In this document: positions 33,280 through 41,834 of the stretch, in pieces
Layout: each line of letters begins with the position of its first letter
Position numbering within the stretch: position 1 is the stretch's first letter
Notes under the pieces: model-generated
What the model was told of the DNA's origin: nothing
Databases searched by the model: none
Seen by the model: only the letters and a program-made list of their open reading frames with translations
Translations under genes and position numbers: made by a program
Assembly: GCF_002161085.1 (NCBI RefSeq)
Contig: NZ_NFLU01000001.1
Location: forward strand, 124,001 to 188,000
From: Flavonifractor sp. An112
GTDB lineage: Bacteria > Bacillota > Clostridia > Oscillospirales > Oscillospiraceae
Direction: 5' to 3'
Length of the DNA: 64,000 nt

Positions 33280-33633
33280 ATGGTCCTGTTTGCAATAATC
33301 TGCTTTTTGCTGGCGTTCGTGGTACGTATGAGACCCGTCGCACGGTTAAGAGCAACAGGGCTATACGTCCGCAGTAACATCGCGGACAGTGGTCGAGCGA
33401 ATATCAAAGTCGCATCCAACGCGGAAAGCGGGGGCGGCCGATATTTGCAAGCCACACCAACAAAGGACAGAAGGTGCGAAAACAGAGCATCGGTACACGG
33501 CGCGCGTACCAAAGGGCCGGACGGCGCTTGGTATGCCACTGTGAGATCTCCTCCAGAGAGAGGAGGTCTCAGCGCCGTGGTATCGCACGATGAGCCGCTT
33601 TCCGCATCGATGGAGGTTATATTTTGGAGATAA
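33280..33633 (+). CDS. Doubtful small membrane ORF, or part of a structured RNA
   Basis: An excellent ribosome site (AAGGAGGTG) lies five bases before ATG 33280, and the first 20 residues form a membrane segment (LFAIICFLLAFVV). The following 97 residues are basic and of low protein-like quality (GGGRYLQATPTKDRRCE, RSPPERGGLSAVV). I have the impression that similar sequence is annotated on either strand in many gut Clostridia, which would suggest conservation at the RNA level. From 33634 to 33968 there is no gene, only hairpin-rich sequence. Confidence 0.35.
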   Translation: MVLFAIICFLLAFVVRMRPVARLRATGLYVRSNIADSGRANIKVASNAESGGGRYLQATPTKDRRCENRASVHGARTKGPDGAWYATVRSPPERGGLSAVVSHDEPLSASMEVIFWR

Positions 33634-33968
33634 ACCAAAATATAACCGACCATCGCAATAATTTTGAAAATTTCCTCTATATGAGTCGTTGGGCCATGCC
33701 CGTCGCTCGTGCGACACCTCATATAGCGGATGCTATACGCATCCGAAAAAGTTCCAAAAACCTTTGAAAATCACTTTCTGTCTTGGCGGTGCTGCCCCGC
33801 GGGTTAGTCACTCCCCTCCACTCCTATTTAGGGTGGGGTCAAAAAAAGGATGTTGAGAAAAACAGCAGTGCTATCAGTTGAACGAAACGGCGGGTCGAAA
33901 TCCCCGGCGCCGGAGGGCTCGAAATCATGGGGAGAAGTGCGCCCATCAGACAGAAAGGAGTTTTCTAT

Positions 33969-34907
33969 ATGGGAAGAAAAGAAGGCGGGAGCCTCTTTCA
34001 TCAGATGATAAACGTGCCGGATGTGTTTACCTACAGCCATCGAACTGACAAGGATGGCAACGCCATGGCGGTCAGCGACCAGACCAGAAAGGATTATCAA
34101 AACTGGCTCCATAAGTCAGCGGACTATTTCAAAGGCCTGGGCATTCGCCGGCTCTCTGACATCGACAAGGAGAAAATACAGGCGTACGCCGATTATCTGA
34201 AAGCGAACGGCAAGACGGCGTCCACCATTCACAGCTATCTGACGCCGCTCTGCAAGGCGACGGGCGTGGAACTGGCGGAAATCGAAAAGCCCATACGCCA
34301 CGCCAGCGAGTTCAGCCGCAGCAGCGGAATCGGCAAGGCCGATGGAGGCCGTCCCGCCGAACTGAACGCCATGATTGGGCTTCGGGTGGACGAGCTGCGC
34401 CAACTGCGGGGCAGCGACATCAAAGAGCGGAACGGCAACACCAGTGTCATCGTCCGCCAGGGCAAGGGGGGAAAATATCAGGAGCAGAAGGTTCTGCCGG
34501 AGGATGTGGCGGCCGTTCGGAAGTTCTTCGACGGTTCCGAGCGGAAGGTCTTTCGGATGAACGAATTTGTCCACGGCTTTGACTATCACGGGCAGCGCCG
34601 CGAACACGCATACAAAATGCTGGTATACTATACAGAGCGCCTGAAGACAGAGCCGGGATATCGGAAAGCGCTCTACAAAGAGCTGGCGGACCAGTGGCAC
34701 CGCAACAACAAGAAGCATCGGGACAAGCTGGAACCCCTCTCTTACTTCGATAAGCCCTACATCTTGCGCGGCAAGAATCGTGCGCTGGCCATCGCCCAGG
34801 GCAAGCCCGTCGTGCTGGACCGTCTGGCCCTGCGGGCGGTGAGTATTCTGCATCTTGCTCACTGGCGGGACAAGGTGACGGTGCAGAGCTACTATTTCAG
34901 CCGTTAA
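33969..34907 (+). CDS. Tyrosine site-specific recombinase (island 2 integrase candidate)
   Basis: A 312-residue recombinase with a core-binding domain (about 35-110, LSDIDKEKIQAYADYLKANG) and a catalytic domain: R139 in GLRVDEL, a hairpin lysine near 166-169, H207-G-Q-R210, H298 in HLAHWRDKVT and the nucleophile tyrosine at 308 or 309 (SYYFSR). All catalytic residues are present. The ATG at 33969 follows AAGGAG by eight bases. As the only tyrosine recombinase inside the tRNA-flanked island, it is the likely integrase, although it sits 2.5 kb from the border and not against it. Confidence 0.8.
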   Translation: MGRKEGGSLFHQMINVPDVFTYSHRTDKDGNAMAVSDQTRKDYQNWLHKSADYFKGLGIRRLSDIDKEKIQAYADYLKANGKTASTIHSYLTPLCKATGVELAEIEKPIRHASEFSRSSGIGKADGGRPAELNAMIGLRVDELRQLRGSDIKERNGNTSVIVRQGKGGKYQEQKVLPEDVAAVRKFFDGSERKVFRMNEFVHGFDYHGQRREHAYKMLVYYTERLKTEPGYRKALYKELADQWHRNNKKHRDKLEPLSYFDKPYILRGKNRALAIAQGKPVVLDRLALRAVSILHLAHWRDKVTVQSYYFSR

Positions 34908-34912
34908 AAAAA

Positions 34913-34941
34913 GTCGTCCCGCCGCAAACAGGCAGGACGAC
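34913..34941. terminator. Terminator between recombinase and RHH gene
   Basis: GTCGTCC pairs with GGACGAC, extended to 11 bp with one mismatch. It is preceded by A7 and lies between convergent genes. Confidence 0.65.
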
Positions 34942-34945
34942 AATA

Positions 34946-35149
34946 TCATTCCTCTTCTTTTGTATCGCGCTTATCCCGTTCCATGGTTTCGGAGATTGCC
35001 CGACGAACAAAGGTATTCAGGGATTCATTTTGGGATGCTGCGTGTGCTGCAATCACATCCTTTTCTCCCTGCGGGACGCGAATCTGCAGATTATCAAATT
35101 TTTGATGATACTTTTTGCTCGCCCGCAGTTGAGCCTCTGTTTGTGCCAC
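34946..35149 (-). CDS. Ribbon-helix-helix (Arc-like) small DNA-binding protein
   Basis: A 67-residue protein with the strand FDNLQIRVPQGEKDVIAAHA and helix SLNTFVRRAISETM of RHH/Arc repressors or antitoxins. GTG at 35149 is the start. No toxin gene follows. Two identical inverted palindromes at 35221-35299, just upstream, are good candidates for its own operators. The element probably uses it to control its mobility genes. Confidence 0.8.
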   Translation of the reverse strand: MAQTEAQLRASKKYHQKFDNLQIRVPQGEKDVIAAHAASQNESLNTFVRRAISETMERDKRDTKEEE

Positions 35150-35220
35150 AGCTGCACCCCCTCATTCCTGTCATTTTCCGCTATATAAAGTATACTTGCT
35201 GCGGAGAATTCTGCCAAGAT

Positions 35221-35299
35221 ATATGTGTATGCACATATCCAACAAATCAACTGCGAAATATTTGTCGATATTGCACTCTTGATATGTGCATACACATAT
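35221..35299. promoter_or_regulatory. Pair of 18-bp ATATGTG/CACATAT palindromes
   Basis: ATATGTGTATGCACATAT (35221-35238) and its reverse complement (35282-35299) lie 61 bases apart upstream of the RHH gene. Symmetric spacing suggests cooperative repressor binding. The stretch 35150-35495 contains no gene. Confidence 0.6.
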
Positions 35300-35495
35300 A
35301 TTATACTGTACTCAGAAAACAAAACCGTACGGCAGCATAAGGGAGCGCCAACTCCCTTATGCCTGCGCAGGTGATTAGGCCACCTACACAACGGATGACT
35401 CCGCACCGCAGGGATAGTATACCCTTTTTTGCCGCGCATGGCAAGAAGGACTACCCTTGCGGCAGGAGAAAATCCAATGCTCCGGAATCCTCCGA

Positions 35496-35530
35496 GTACC
35501 GTGTAGGCACACGCCTGCACGGTACTTTTT
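35496..35530 (+). terminator. Terminator or attenuator before the two-gene operon
   Basis: A 13-bp stem (35496-35508 with 35513-35525, one G-U) followed by T5, 32 bp upstream of the ATG at 35563. It either ends an unannotated leader RNA or attenuates the operon. Confidence 0.65.
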
Positions 35531-35562
35531 GTTTTCCAACAAATTAAAGGAGGAATTCCCCT

Positions 35563-36462
35563 ATGAAAAACGAATCAGTAAACCCCATCGCCGTCGCGCA
35601 GAATCTGGTGACGGCACAGAATCCCGAGGAATTGCAGGAAGCCATGAAGGCGATTCACTGTAACTGTCTGACCCAGCCTGTGGATACGATTCGGGAACTC
35701 GCCAAGCATCTGGAAGCGGTCACCAAGGCTACTCTCATGGACCGTGTGCGCGAGGAAGTGAAGAACGGCAGCTGCGCTGAGAATGTTTCTGTCGCGCTGG
35801 AGGATGCGGAAAATCTGGTCAATCCCGCTCTCCCTGCTCCCATTTTCAGCGCCAAGGCTCGTCAGCTGGCGCTGGATGTGAAGTATCTGTCCTCTCTGGG
35901 CGACTACTGCAATCAGCGGGTACAGCTGCTGGACGAGATTCAGCATCTCACCGGCGAGGAAGCTGAGGCCATTTCCGGTCGTCTGGCAGAGCGTCTCGGT
36001 GATTTGCTCATCTTCGAGGTACTGGTGGACAACACCGATGGCGACAAGGTGCTGGCCCGTCAGGTTCGTCTATGGCAGATGCTCCATATGGCCCGTGAGG
36101 AGGGTCAGATGCAGTTGGCGCCCTATTTCCTGGCGCTGGATGAAGACGGCAATGTACAGTCGCTGCTGCCTTGCTGCATCCCTATTGGAGCCCCTGCCAA
36201 GGTATTTTACAGCTGTGCCGGCATTCTCAAGGCGCTGGCCTATCAGCAGGATGTGTGGGAGTACAACGCCCTGGTGAACGCCCTGCATGAGAAGGTGCAG
36301 ACGGAGGTGCTGCAGCGCATCAGCCGGGGCAGGGACGATGAGAACACTCGACTGCTGGCAGAACTCTTTGCTCTGCTTCGTGTGGTCGTGAGCAGCCACA
36401 GCCCAGCCGTCTGGGATTATCCCCGTTTCGAGGAAATCAAAAAGAAGCTGGAGGGTAACTGA
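35563..36462 (+). CDS. Unknown protein, first gene of a two-gene operon
   Basis: A 299-residue soluble, mostly helical acidic protein without a motif I recognise (VAQNLVTAQNPEELQEAMKA near the start; DKVLARQVRLWQMLHMAREE in the middle). AAAGGAGG precedes the ATG by nine bases. Codon use is GC-rich like the host core, unlike the AT-rich restriction specificity gene. It lies one base upstream of the next gene, so both are made together. The location in a defence-rich island makes an accessory defence role possible, without direct evidence. Confidence 0.8.
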   Translation: MKNESVNPIAVAQNLVTAQNPEELQEAMKAIHCNCLTQPVDTIRELAKHLEAVTKATLMDRVREEVKNGSCAENVSVALEDAENLVNPALPAPIFSAKARQLALDVKYLSSLGDYCNQRVQLLDEIQHLTGEEAEAISGRLAERLGDLLIFEVLVDNTDGDKVLARQVRLWQMLHMAREEGQMQLAPYFLALDEDGNVQSLLPCCIPIGAPAKVFYSCAGILKALAYQQDVWEYNALVNALHEKVQTEVLQRISRGRDDENTRLLAELFALLRVVVSSHSPAVWDYPRFEEIKKKLEGN

Positions 36463-36463
36463 T

Positions 36464-37282
36464 ATGGATTTGATGAACTACTCCACTTTGCGTACCCTTT
36501 CCCGTATTCTGACCGCCGCCCCGCAAGGGCGGCAGGTCGGAGCGGTGCTGGACAAGGTACATAGCTGGCAGACGACGACGCCTCACACGAACTCAATGCT
36601 GATTCCCACCCTTCGGTATGAGGTCTATGAATCACTGAAAGCAGATACGGCGGCGTTGGAACTGCGCTATATGGTATCCCCCGCCCTTCATGCGGCGCTG
36701 CACGCCGCTGAGGTGCTGGACGAACTGCGGGAGGGCACCGGATGTTATCAGCCCACCTGGGATGAGGAGCCGCTTCAGATGCTGCCCGAGGAGACCCGGG
36801 AGCGTTGGCTGGACACCTTCGAGCGCGATGAGGACGCCGAGGATTTGGTCATGGAGACGCTGGCTGTTCTCATGGCACAGACGCACAATTATCCGCTTTC
36901 TCTGGAACTGACGCAGTATCTGGTGACATATACGCTGGCGGTGGAACTGAGTAAGGTGCAGCATGAGGCCCATCCCCGCAAGGAGACGGTACGCTGCATC
37001 AAGCTGGCAAAGTATCTAACGCCCTGGGAGCGTCCTCACACCATTGACTACATCTGCCACAAGGACGGGGAGGTCTTCCTGTTGGACGGCGAGATCGACA
37101 AGGGCACCTGCGAGGACTATCTGGACGCCATCCATCAGGCGGAGAAGTCTGTGGCCCACGACGATTTGAAGCGGTATCTCAAGGACCGCACTGCCCAACC
37201 GTGTTTCGACTTCGAACTGGAAAAAGCGGTGCATAGCTGGCTGGGCGACGAATACAAGCGCCGGGGCGTGCCAGTAGAGTAA
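36464..37282 (+). CDS. Unknown protein, second gene of the operon
   Basis: A 272-residue acidic soluble protein, unrecognised. Tryptophan-rich stretches (HSWQTTTPHTN, ERPHTIDYICHKDGEVFLL) and no membrane segment are seen. It starts one base after the previous stop codon and is followed by a strong terminator. The pair is probably a functional unit. Confidence 0.8.
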   Translation: MDLMNYSTLRTLSRILTAAPQGRQVGAVLDKVHSWQTTTPHTNSMLIPTLRYEVYESLKADTAALELRYMVSPALHAALHAAEVLDELREGTGCYQPTWDEEPLQMLPEETRERWLDTFERDEDAEDLVMETLAVLMAQTHNYPLSLELTQYLVTYTLAVELSKVQHEAHPRKETVRCIKLAKYLTPWERPHTIDYICHKDGEVFLLDGEIDKGTCEDYLDAIHQAEKSVAHDDLKRYLKDRTAQPCFDFELEKAVHSWLGDEYKRRGVPVE

Positions 37283-37293
37283 GTAGAACCGTT

Positions 37294-37327
37294 TGGGTGT
37301 TCCGCAAACCGCCTTGCGGAACACCCA
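37294..37327 (+). terminator. Intrinsic terminator of the two-gene operon
   Basis: A 14-bp perfect stem (37294-37307 with 37314-37327) followed by TTTTG. Confidence 0.85.
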
Positions 37328-37555
37328 TTTTGCTGCCTGACACCGTTTGAAATTTTCTGGTGGTGCATTTCTGCCATAATGATAGGTGAGGAGAGTTTTC
37401 TCCATCACAAGAAGCCGCAGCGACTTACACCGAAAAAAGAAGCTGAAATACAACGAACAACCCTTTCCGATTTTTGTTATATCTATCATTCAAAAAGTTA
37501 CCAACTTATTTTGAACATTTGAAAATTGACCTTTCCTGCGGCGGAAAGGAAGATT

Positions 37556-37747
37556 ATGCATTACCAGCAGAAAGACATTTTAGGCTGTCATGTGCAGCTG
37601 GAATTTCCTGCACAGACGCCGGTGGACGTGCATACCCAGCTCAGCACGATTTTGACGGAGCTTGCCTTGGCGCAGGCGGAGAAAGGAGGTGAGACCCATG
37701 AAACGGGTGATATGTCTGTACCGGGTATCAACCATGAAGCAGGTTGA
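37556..37747 (+). CDS. Small recombinase-associated protein
   Basis: A 63-residue frame (MHYQQKDILGCHVQLEFP ...) with AAGGAAG before the ATG. It overlaps the first 50 bases of the serine recombinase gene and contains that gene's AAAGGAGGTG site, an arrangement for coupled translation. The function is unknown. Confidence 0.5.
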   Translation: MHYQQKDILGCHVQLEFPAQTPVDVHTQLSTILTELALAQAEKGGETHETGDMSVPGINHEAG

Positions 37748-39263
37748 AGATAACGACCTTCCCATGCAGCGGGAGGCGTGTCGGGCCTTTGCGGCTCAAC
37801 ATCCGGACTGGAAGATTATTGACGAGAAGTATGAAAAAGGCGTTTCCGGCTTTAAGATTCGGGGTAAGGACCGGGACGCCGTGGCAGAGCTGCTGGTAGA
37901 GGCGGAGGGCGGAGCCTTTGATGTGCTCCTGGTCTACATGATGGACCGCTTGGGGCGCATTGCGGATGATACGCCGGTTATCGCCAAAACCATTGCTTCC
38001 TGTGGCGTGGAAATCTGGAGCGTCATGGAAGGACAGCAGCATTTCGATACCCAAAGCGACCATCTGATGAACTACATCCGCAGCTGGGCGGCAGAGTGCG
38101 AGAGCGTCAAAACCTCCATGCGGACCAAAACCCGCTTGGCACAAATTGTTCTGGAGGGACGTTTCCGGGGCGGGAAGGCTCCCTATGGCTACCGTCTGGA
38201 AAAGCAGGGGCGCAAAAATGCCCGCGGACATGAGGTCTATGAGATCCTCGTGAACGAAGAGGAGGCACCTGTGGTAGCGCATATCTTTGCGCTGTCGGCA
38301 CTCAATGGGTACGGCAGCCGGAAAATTGCCACTGCGCTGACGGAGGAAGGTTATCGGAACCGGAATGGAAAACCGTTTCATCCTTCCACCATTCAGAATA
38401 TGCTGAAGAATGTGCTCTACACCGGCGTACTCCGTAGCGTAGAGTCCCTGTCAGAAGTCTTTCCCCATCTGCAAATCATTCCGGAAATGGTGTTTAACCA
38501 TGTGCAGGCACAGATTCAGCAGCATCGCAGCGACTACGAGGGCTCCCGACTCTCGCCGGTGACTCGGAACGGACAGGCGCTGCTCTCCGGCAATATCTTC
38601 TGCGGAACCTGCGGAGGGCGGCTCATCTCCACCACGGTACGCAGCACACACCATCCGAAAAAGGGCGTCAATCCCCGGGTACCTATCTACCGCTGTTACA
38701 ATCGCATTCAGCATAAAGAGCTGTGCGACGGGCAGAGTACATACCGGGCTGATAAGGTAGATGCGGTGGTGGAGGCGGCAGTTTGTGAGGTTCTGGACCG
38801 CATCCGTGTCATCGACCAGAAGGACTATCTGAAAAAGCGCCGCCAACAGGAGCTGAACGCCGCCCGCATCAAGCTGCGTCAGCTGGAGAGTTCGTATAAT
38901 AGGGCGGTGGAGGAGCGTAAACAGCTGAGCAGTCATATGGTGGATGTGCTGGAAGGCAAAAGCCCTTTTACCGCCGAAGATTTGAAGGAGCGGATGGACG
39001 AAGCCAAGGCAATGGCGAAGGAATTTGCGCAGCAGATGGAAGCACAGAAGGCTCTGTTGCGGGAGACCCAGCTGCGACAGGAGGCGGTCGAGGAGCATTT
39101 CCAGCAGCTCAAGGGCTACGCCCAGGTCTATCAGAACGCTACCATGGAAGAAAAGCGCCGTATTGTTTCAGCGCTCGTCGAGCGCGTGACCGTCTCTCGG
39201 GGGTATGAGATTCACATTCAGTTCCGTGTGGGTCTGGATGTGCTAAACAGTCTGGATAACTAA
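37698..39263 (+). CDS. Large serine recombinase
   Basis: A 521-residue recombinase. The catalytic resolvase domain has S11 in YRVS and DRLGR near 85. A recombinase domain with YGYR and NGYGSRKIATAL follows, then a zinc ribbon (CGTCGGRL ... C ... C) near 310-345 and a long coiled coil from about 400 to 480. The ATG at 37698 follows AAGGAGGTGAGACCC. It is of the Tn4451/TndX type. It may belong to a smaller element nested in island 2, or move the island itself. Confidence 0.9.
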   Translation: MKRVICLYRVSTMKQVEDNDLPMQREACRAFAAQHPDWKIIDEKYEKGVSGFKIRGKDRDAVAELLVEAEGGAFDVLLVYMMDRLGRIADDTPVIAKTIASCGVEIWSVMEGQQHFDTQSDHLMNYIRSWAAECESVKTSMRTKTRLAQIVLEGRFRGGKAPYGYRLEKQGRKNARGHEVYEILVNEEEAPVVAHIFALSALNGYGSRKIATALTEEGYRNRNGKPFHPSTIQNMLKNVLYTGVLRSVESLSEVFPHLQIIPEMVFNHVQAQIQQHRSDYEGSRLSPVTRNGQALLSGNIFCGTCGGRLISTTVRSTHHPKKGVNPRVPIYRCYNRIQHKELCDGQSTYRADKVDAVVEAAVCEVLDRIRVIDQKDYLKKRRQQELNAARIKLRQLESSYNRAVEERKQLSSHMVDVLEGKSPFTAEDLKERMDEAKAMAKEFAQQMEAQKALLRETQLRQEAVEEHFQQLKGYAQVYQNATMEEKRRIVSALVERVTVSRGYEIHIQFRVGLDVLNSLDN

Positions 39264-39268
39264 ACGAC

Positions 39269-39301
39269 AAGCCGCCGGTGCGTTGCATCGGCGGCTTTTT
39301 T
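39269..39301 (+). terminator. Intrinsic terminator after the serine recombinase
   Basis: A 12-bp stem (39269-39280 with 39286-39297) with a run of T. It lies between convergent genes. Confidence 0.83.
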
Positions 39302-39305
39302 GCAT

Positions 39306-39548
39306 TTATTTGATTTCCTGCTCCAGAGCATCAAACTCCGGCGTGGAGAAAAATTCCCCCAATGTGATTTCCAGGCCATCACACAATTTTTTGATGGTGA
39401 CGGTACCCGGATTCTGACTTTCGCCGTTCAGAATGCTTTTGACCGTGGCCTGGGGTACAGCGGCAAGATTGCTCAAACCGTTCGGCGTCAGACCGCGTTC
39501 CTCGCACAGTTGTTTAATTCGGAATACAATCGCTTCCCGTGTATCCAT
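39306..39548 (-). CDS. XRE-family repressor
   Basis: An 80-residue protein, nearly all helix-turn-helix (IKQLCEERGLTPNGLSNLAA, VPQATVKSILNG, IKKLCDGLEITLGEFF). It is divergent from the SLOG-fold gene at 39679, and palindromes between them are probably its operators. Such regulators typically silence the neighbour and themselves. Confidence 0.87.
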   Translation of the reverse strand: MDTREAIVFRIKQLCEERGLTPNGLSNLAAVPQATVKSILNGESQNPGTVTIKKLCDGLEITLGEFFSTPEFDALEQEIK

Positions 39549-39558
39549 CGCCTTCTCC

Positions 39559-39664
39559 TTAGTGACATATCGTCTTTTCCATATGATATGTCATCCCGGA
39601 TTGGCATATTAGTGATGTTTCACTAACTCGAAAATTTGTGGTAATATAGTGATACATCACTAAT
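39559..39664. promoter_or_regulatory. Operator palindromes between the XRE and SLOG genes
   Basis: TTAGTGATGTTTCACTAA (39609-39626) and AGTGATACATCACT (39649-39662) share TTAGTGAT/ATCACTAA half-sites. TGACATAT and ATATGTCA (39563-39592) make another inverted pair. Both transcription directions would be covered. Confidence 0.6.
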
Positions 39665-39678
39665 TTGGAGGTAGTACG

Positions 39679-40134
39679 ATGGGAACGGAAAAGACATGTT
39701 GTGTCACGGGGCACCGTGATATTCCGGAGGAAAAAATGGACAGAATTCAGAAATTGCTGCGTCAAGAGATTCTGGCAGCTATTGAGGACGGCTATACCCA
39801 TTTTATCAGCGGTTTTGCTACCGGAGCCGATTTACTCTTTGCGGACATTATAGCGGAGCTGAAGGAGATCTACCCCATCACCCTGGAAGCTGCTATCCCC
39901 TACCCCGGACGCATGAAAACACCGGATGAAACCTTTCAAAGGCTCATCCAGTGCTGCGATACGGTGAAGATTCATTCTGATTCGTATTTCAAAGGCTGCT
40001 ATATGCGCCGCAACCGTTATATGGTGGACCAATCTCAGCGGGTGGTTGCCGTCTACGACGGCCGCCTCACCGGCGGCACCGCCGCCACGGTGCGGTATGC
40101 CAAGGGAAAAGATGTACGGGTTGTGTGGAGATAG
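39679..40134 (+). CDS. SLOG-fold protein (DUF1273/YpsA-like)
   Basis: A 151-residue Rossmann-like protein with VTGHRDIPEEK near the start, FISGFATGADLLFADI (about 34-49) and VVAVYDGRLTGGTAATVRYA near the end. This is the SLOG pattern for binding nucleotides or nucleotide-derived signals. The standalone DUF1273 form is found in mobile elements and chromosomes. Its function here is unknown. It precedes the restriction-modification operon by 110 bp and may be read together with it. Confidence 0.8.
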   Translation: MGTEKTCCVTGHRDIPEEKMDRIQKLLRQEILAAIEDGYTHFISGFATGADLLFADIIAELKEIYPITLEAAIPYPGRMKTPDETFQRLIQCCDTVKIHSDSYFKGCYMRRNRYMVDQSQRVVAVYDGRLTGGTAATVRYAKGKDVRVVWR

Positions 40135-40244
40135 CTGCCACTTTGCAACTCATTCTTGCGGGAAGCGCTTGGATACGATAAAATGGAATATCATAGAAAA
40201 TGCCCGGAGATTCTGTTGAAAACCGGGCGGCAGGAGGAACACAC

Positions 40245-41834
40245 ATGGTCACAGGCACCATTAAAAATAAAGTGGATAAAATCTGGACGGACATCTGGGC
40301 CGGTGGCATCACCAACCCTTTGACAGTCATTGAGCAACTGACCTATCTCATGTTCATCCGCTCTCTGGATGAAAAAGAGCTGGAGACCGAGGAATTTGAG
40401 AACCTGAGCGGCGAGAAGCTGGACAAGATTTTTCCCCAGTCCGCTGTGGGCCAGTCCATGCGCTGGAGCAAGTTCAAAAACGACGACCCCCGGGCGATTT
40501 ACGACGTGATTTCCCAGCGGGTCTTCCCTGCCATCAAGAACATGAAGCACGGCCATCTGCCGGACTTCAACCAGCAGGGCGAACTGGTGGAAATCGAGAA
40601 CGAGGCGGACGGCAGCGAGGGCAACACCGCCTTTGCCCGCTATATGAGCGACGCCATGTTCCTTATCCCCACGCCCCAGGTACTGCAAAAAATCATCACC
40701 GGCCTGGACGACCTCTATGAGCACGACCTGACGGGGCTGGATATGCAGGGCGATTTGTATGAGTATATGCTGAGCAAGCTGTCCACCGCAGGCCAGAACG
40801 GCCAGTTCCGCACACCAAAGCACATCCGGGAGATGATGGTGGAGCTGCTGCGTCCCACGCCGGAGGACATTATCTGCGACCCGGCCTGCGGCACGGCGGG
40901 CTTTCTGGTTTCGGCGGCGGAGTATGTTCGGAGCCACTATGAAAACACCATGACCAGCGAGCAGTGGGAGCATTTTGCAGGCCCCATGTTCACCGGCTTT
41001 GACACCGACCGGACCATGCTGCGCATTTCCGCCATGAATCTGATGCTCCACTCCATCAGCCGCCCGGAGATCGACTACAAGGACAGCGTGTCCAAGCAGA
41101 ACGAGATTCGGGACAAGTTTACCATGTGCCTGGCAAATCCCCCCTTCAAGGGCACGGTGGACGCCGAGAGCATCAGCGATAATCTGAAAGCCGTCACCAA
41201 CACGAAAAAGACCGAGCTGCTGTTTCTGGCTCTCTTCCTGCGGATGCTGAAAAAGGGCGGTCAGTGCGCCTGTATCGTGCCGGACGGAGTGCTGTTCGGC
41301 TCCTCCAAGGCCCACAAGGCCATTCGGAAGGAGCTGGTGGAGAACCATCAGCTCCGGGCGGTCATCTCCATGCCCTCTGGCGTGTTCAAGCCCTACGCCG
41401 GGGTGTCCACGGCGGTGCTGGTGTTCACCAAGACCGGCGCAGGCGGCACGGAAAATGTGTGGTTCTACGACATGAAGGCCGACGGCTTCTCTCTGGACGA
41501 CAAGCGCAGTGAGATTGCGGACAACGACATTCCCGATATCATCGGGCGGTTCCACAATTTGGATAAGGAGGCAGACCGGCAGCGCACGGAGCAGAGCTTC
41601 TTTGTGCCGAAGCAGGAGATTGCGGACAACGACTATGACCTCTCCATCAATAAGTACAAGAAGGTGGAGTATGTGCCGGTGGAGTATCCCTCTACGCAGG
41701 AAATTATGAAGGATATTGTCGCCACGGAGTCAGAGATTCAGAAGGGCATCAAATTGCTGTGGTCCGATTTGGAAGGAACACCTTGGTCTGAACTCGAAGG
41801 AAAGACCTGGGCGGAGCTGGAGGGGATGCTGTAA
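40245..41834 (+). CDS. hsdM: Type I restriction-modification methyltransferase subunit
   Basis: A 529-residue N6-adenine methyltransferase with an N-terminal helical domain (WTDIWAGGITNPLTVIEQ), the SAM-binding motif DPACGTAGFLV (about 211-221) and the catalytic NPPF (about 297-300). AGGAGG lies before ATG 40245. The stop overlaps the ATG of hsdS (TAATG). It forms the modification core with HsdS and works in restriction with HsdR. Confidence 0.95.
   Translation: MVTGTIKNKVDKIWTDIWAGGITNPLTVIEQLTYLMFIRSLDEKELETEEFENLSGEKLDKIFPQSAVGQSMRWSKFKNDDPRAIYDVISQRVFPAIKNMKHGHLPDFNQQGELVEIENEADGSEGNTAFARYMSDAMFLIPTPQVLQKIITGLDDLYEHDLTGLDMQGDLYEYMLSKLSTAGQNGQFRTPKHIREMMVELLRPTPEDIICDPACGTAGFLVSAAEYVRSHYENTMTSEQWEHFAGPMFTGFDTDRTMLRISAMNLMLHSISRPEIDYKDSVSKQNEIRDKFTMCLANPPFKGTVDAESISDNLKAVTNTKKTELLFLALFLRMLKKGGQCACIVPDGVLFGSSKAHKAIRKELVENHQLRAVISMPSGVFKPYAGVSTAVLVFTKTGAGGTENVWFYDMKADGFSLDDKRSEIADNDIPDIIGRFHNLDKEADRQRTEQSFFVPKQEIADNDYDLSINKYKKVEYVPVEYPSTQEIMKDIVATESEIQKGIKLLWSDLEGTPWSELEGKTWAELEGML

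Noticed and set aside
33240-33722. Minus-strand frame of 160 codons opposite 33280-33633
   Set aside because: No ribosome site and low-complexity protein content. It is treated together with the opposite frame as a possible RNA element.
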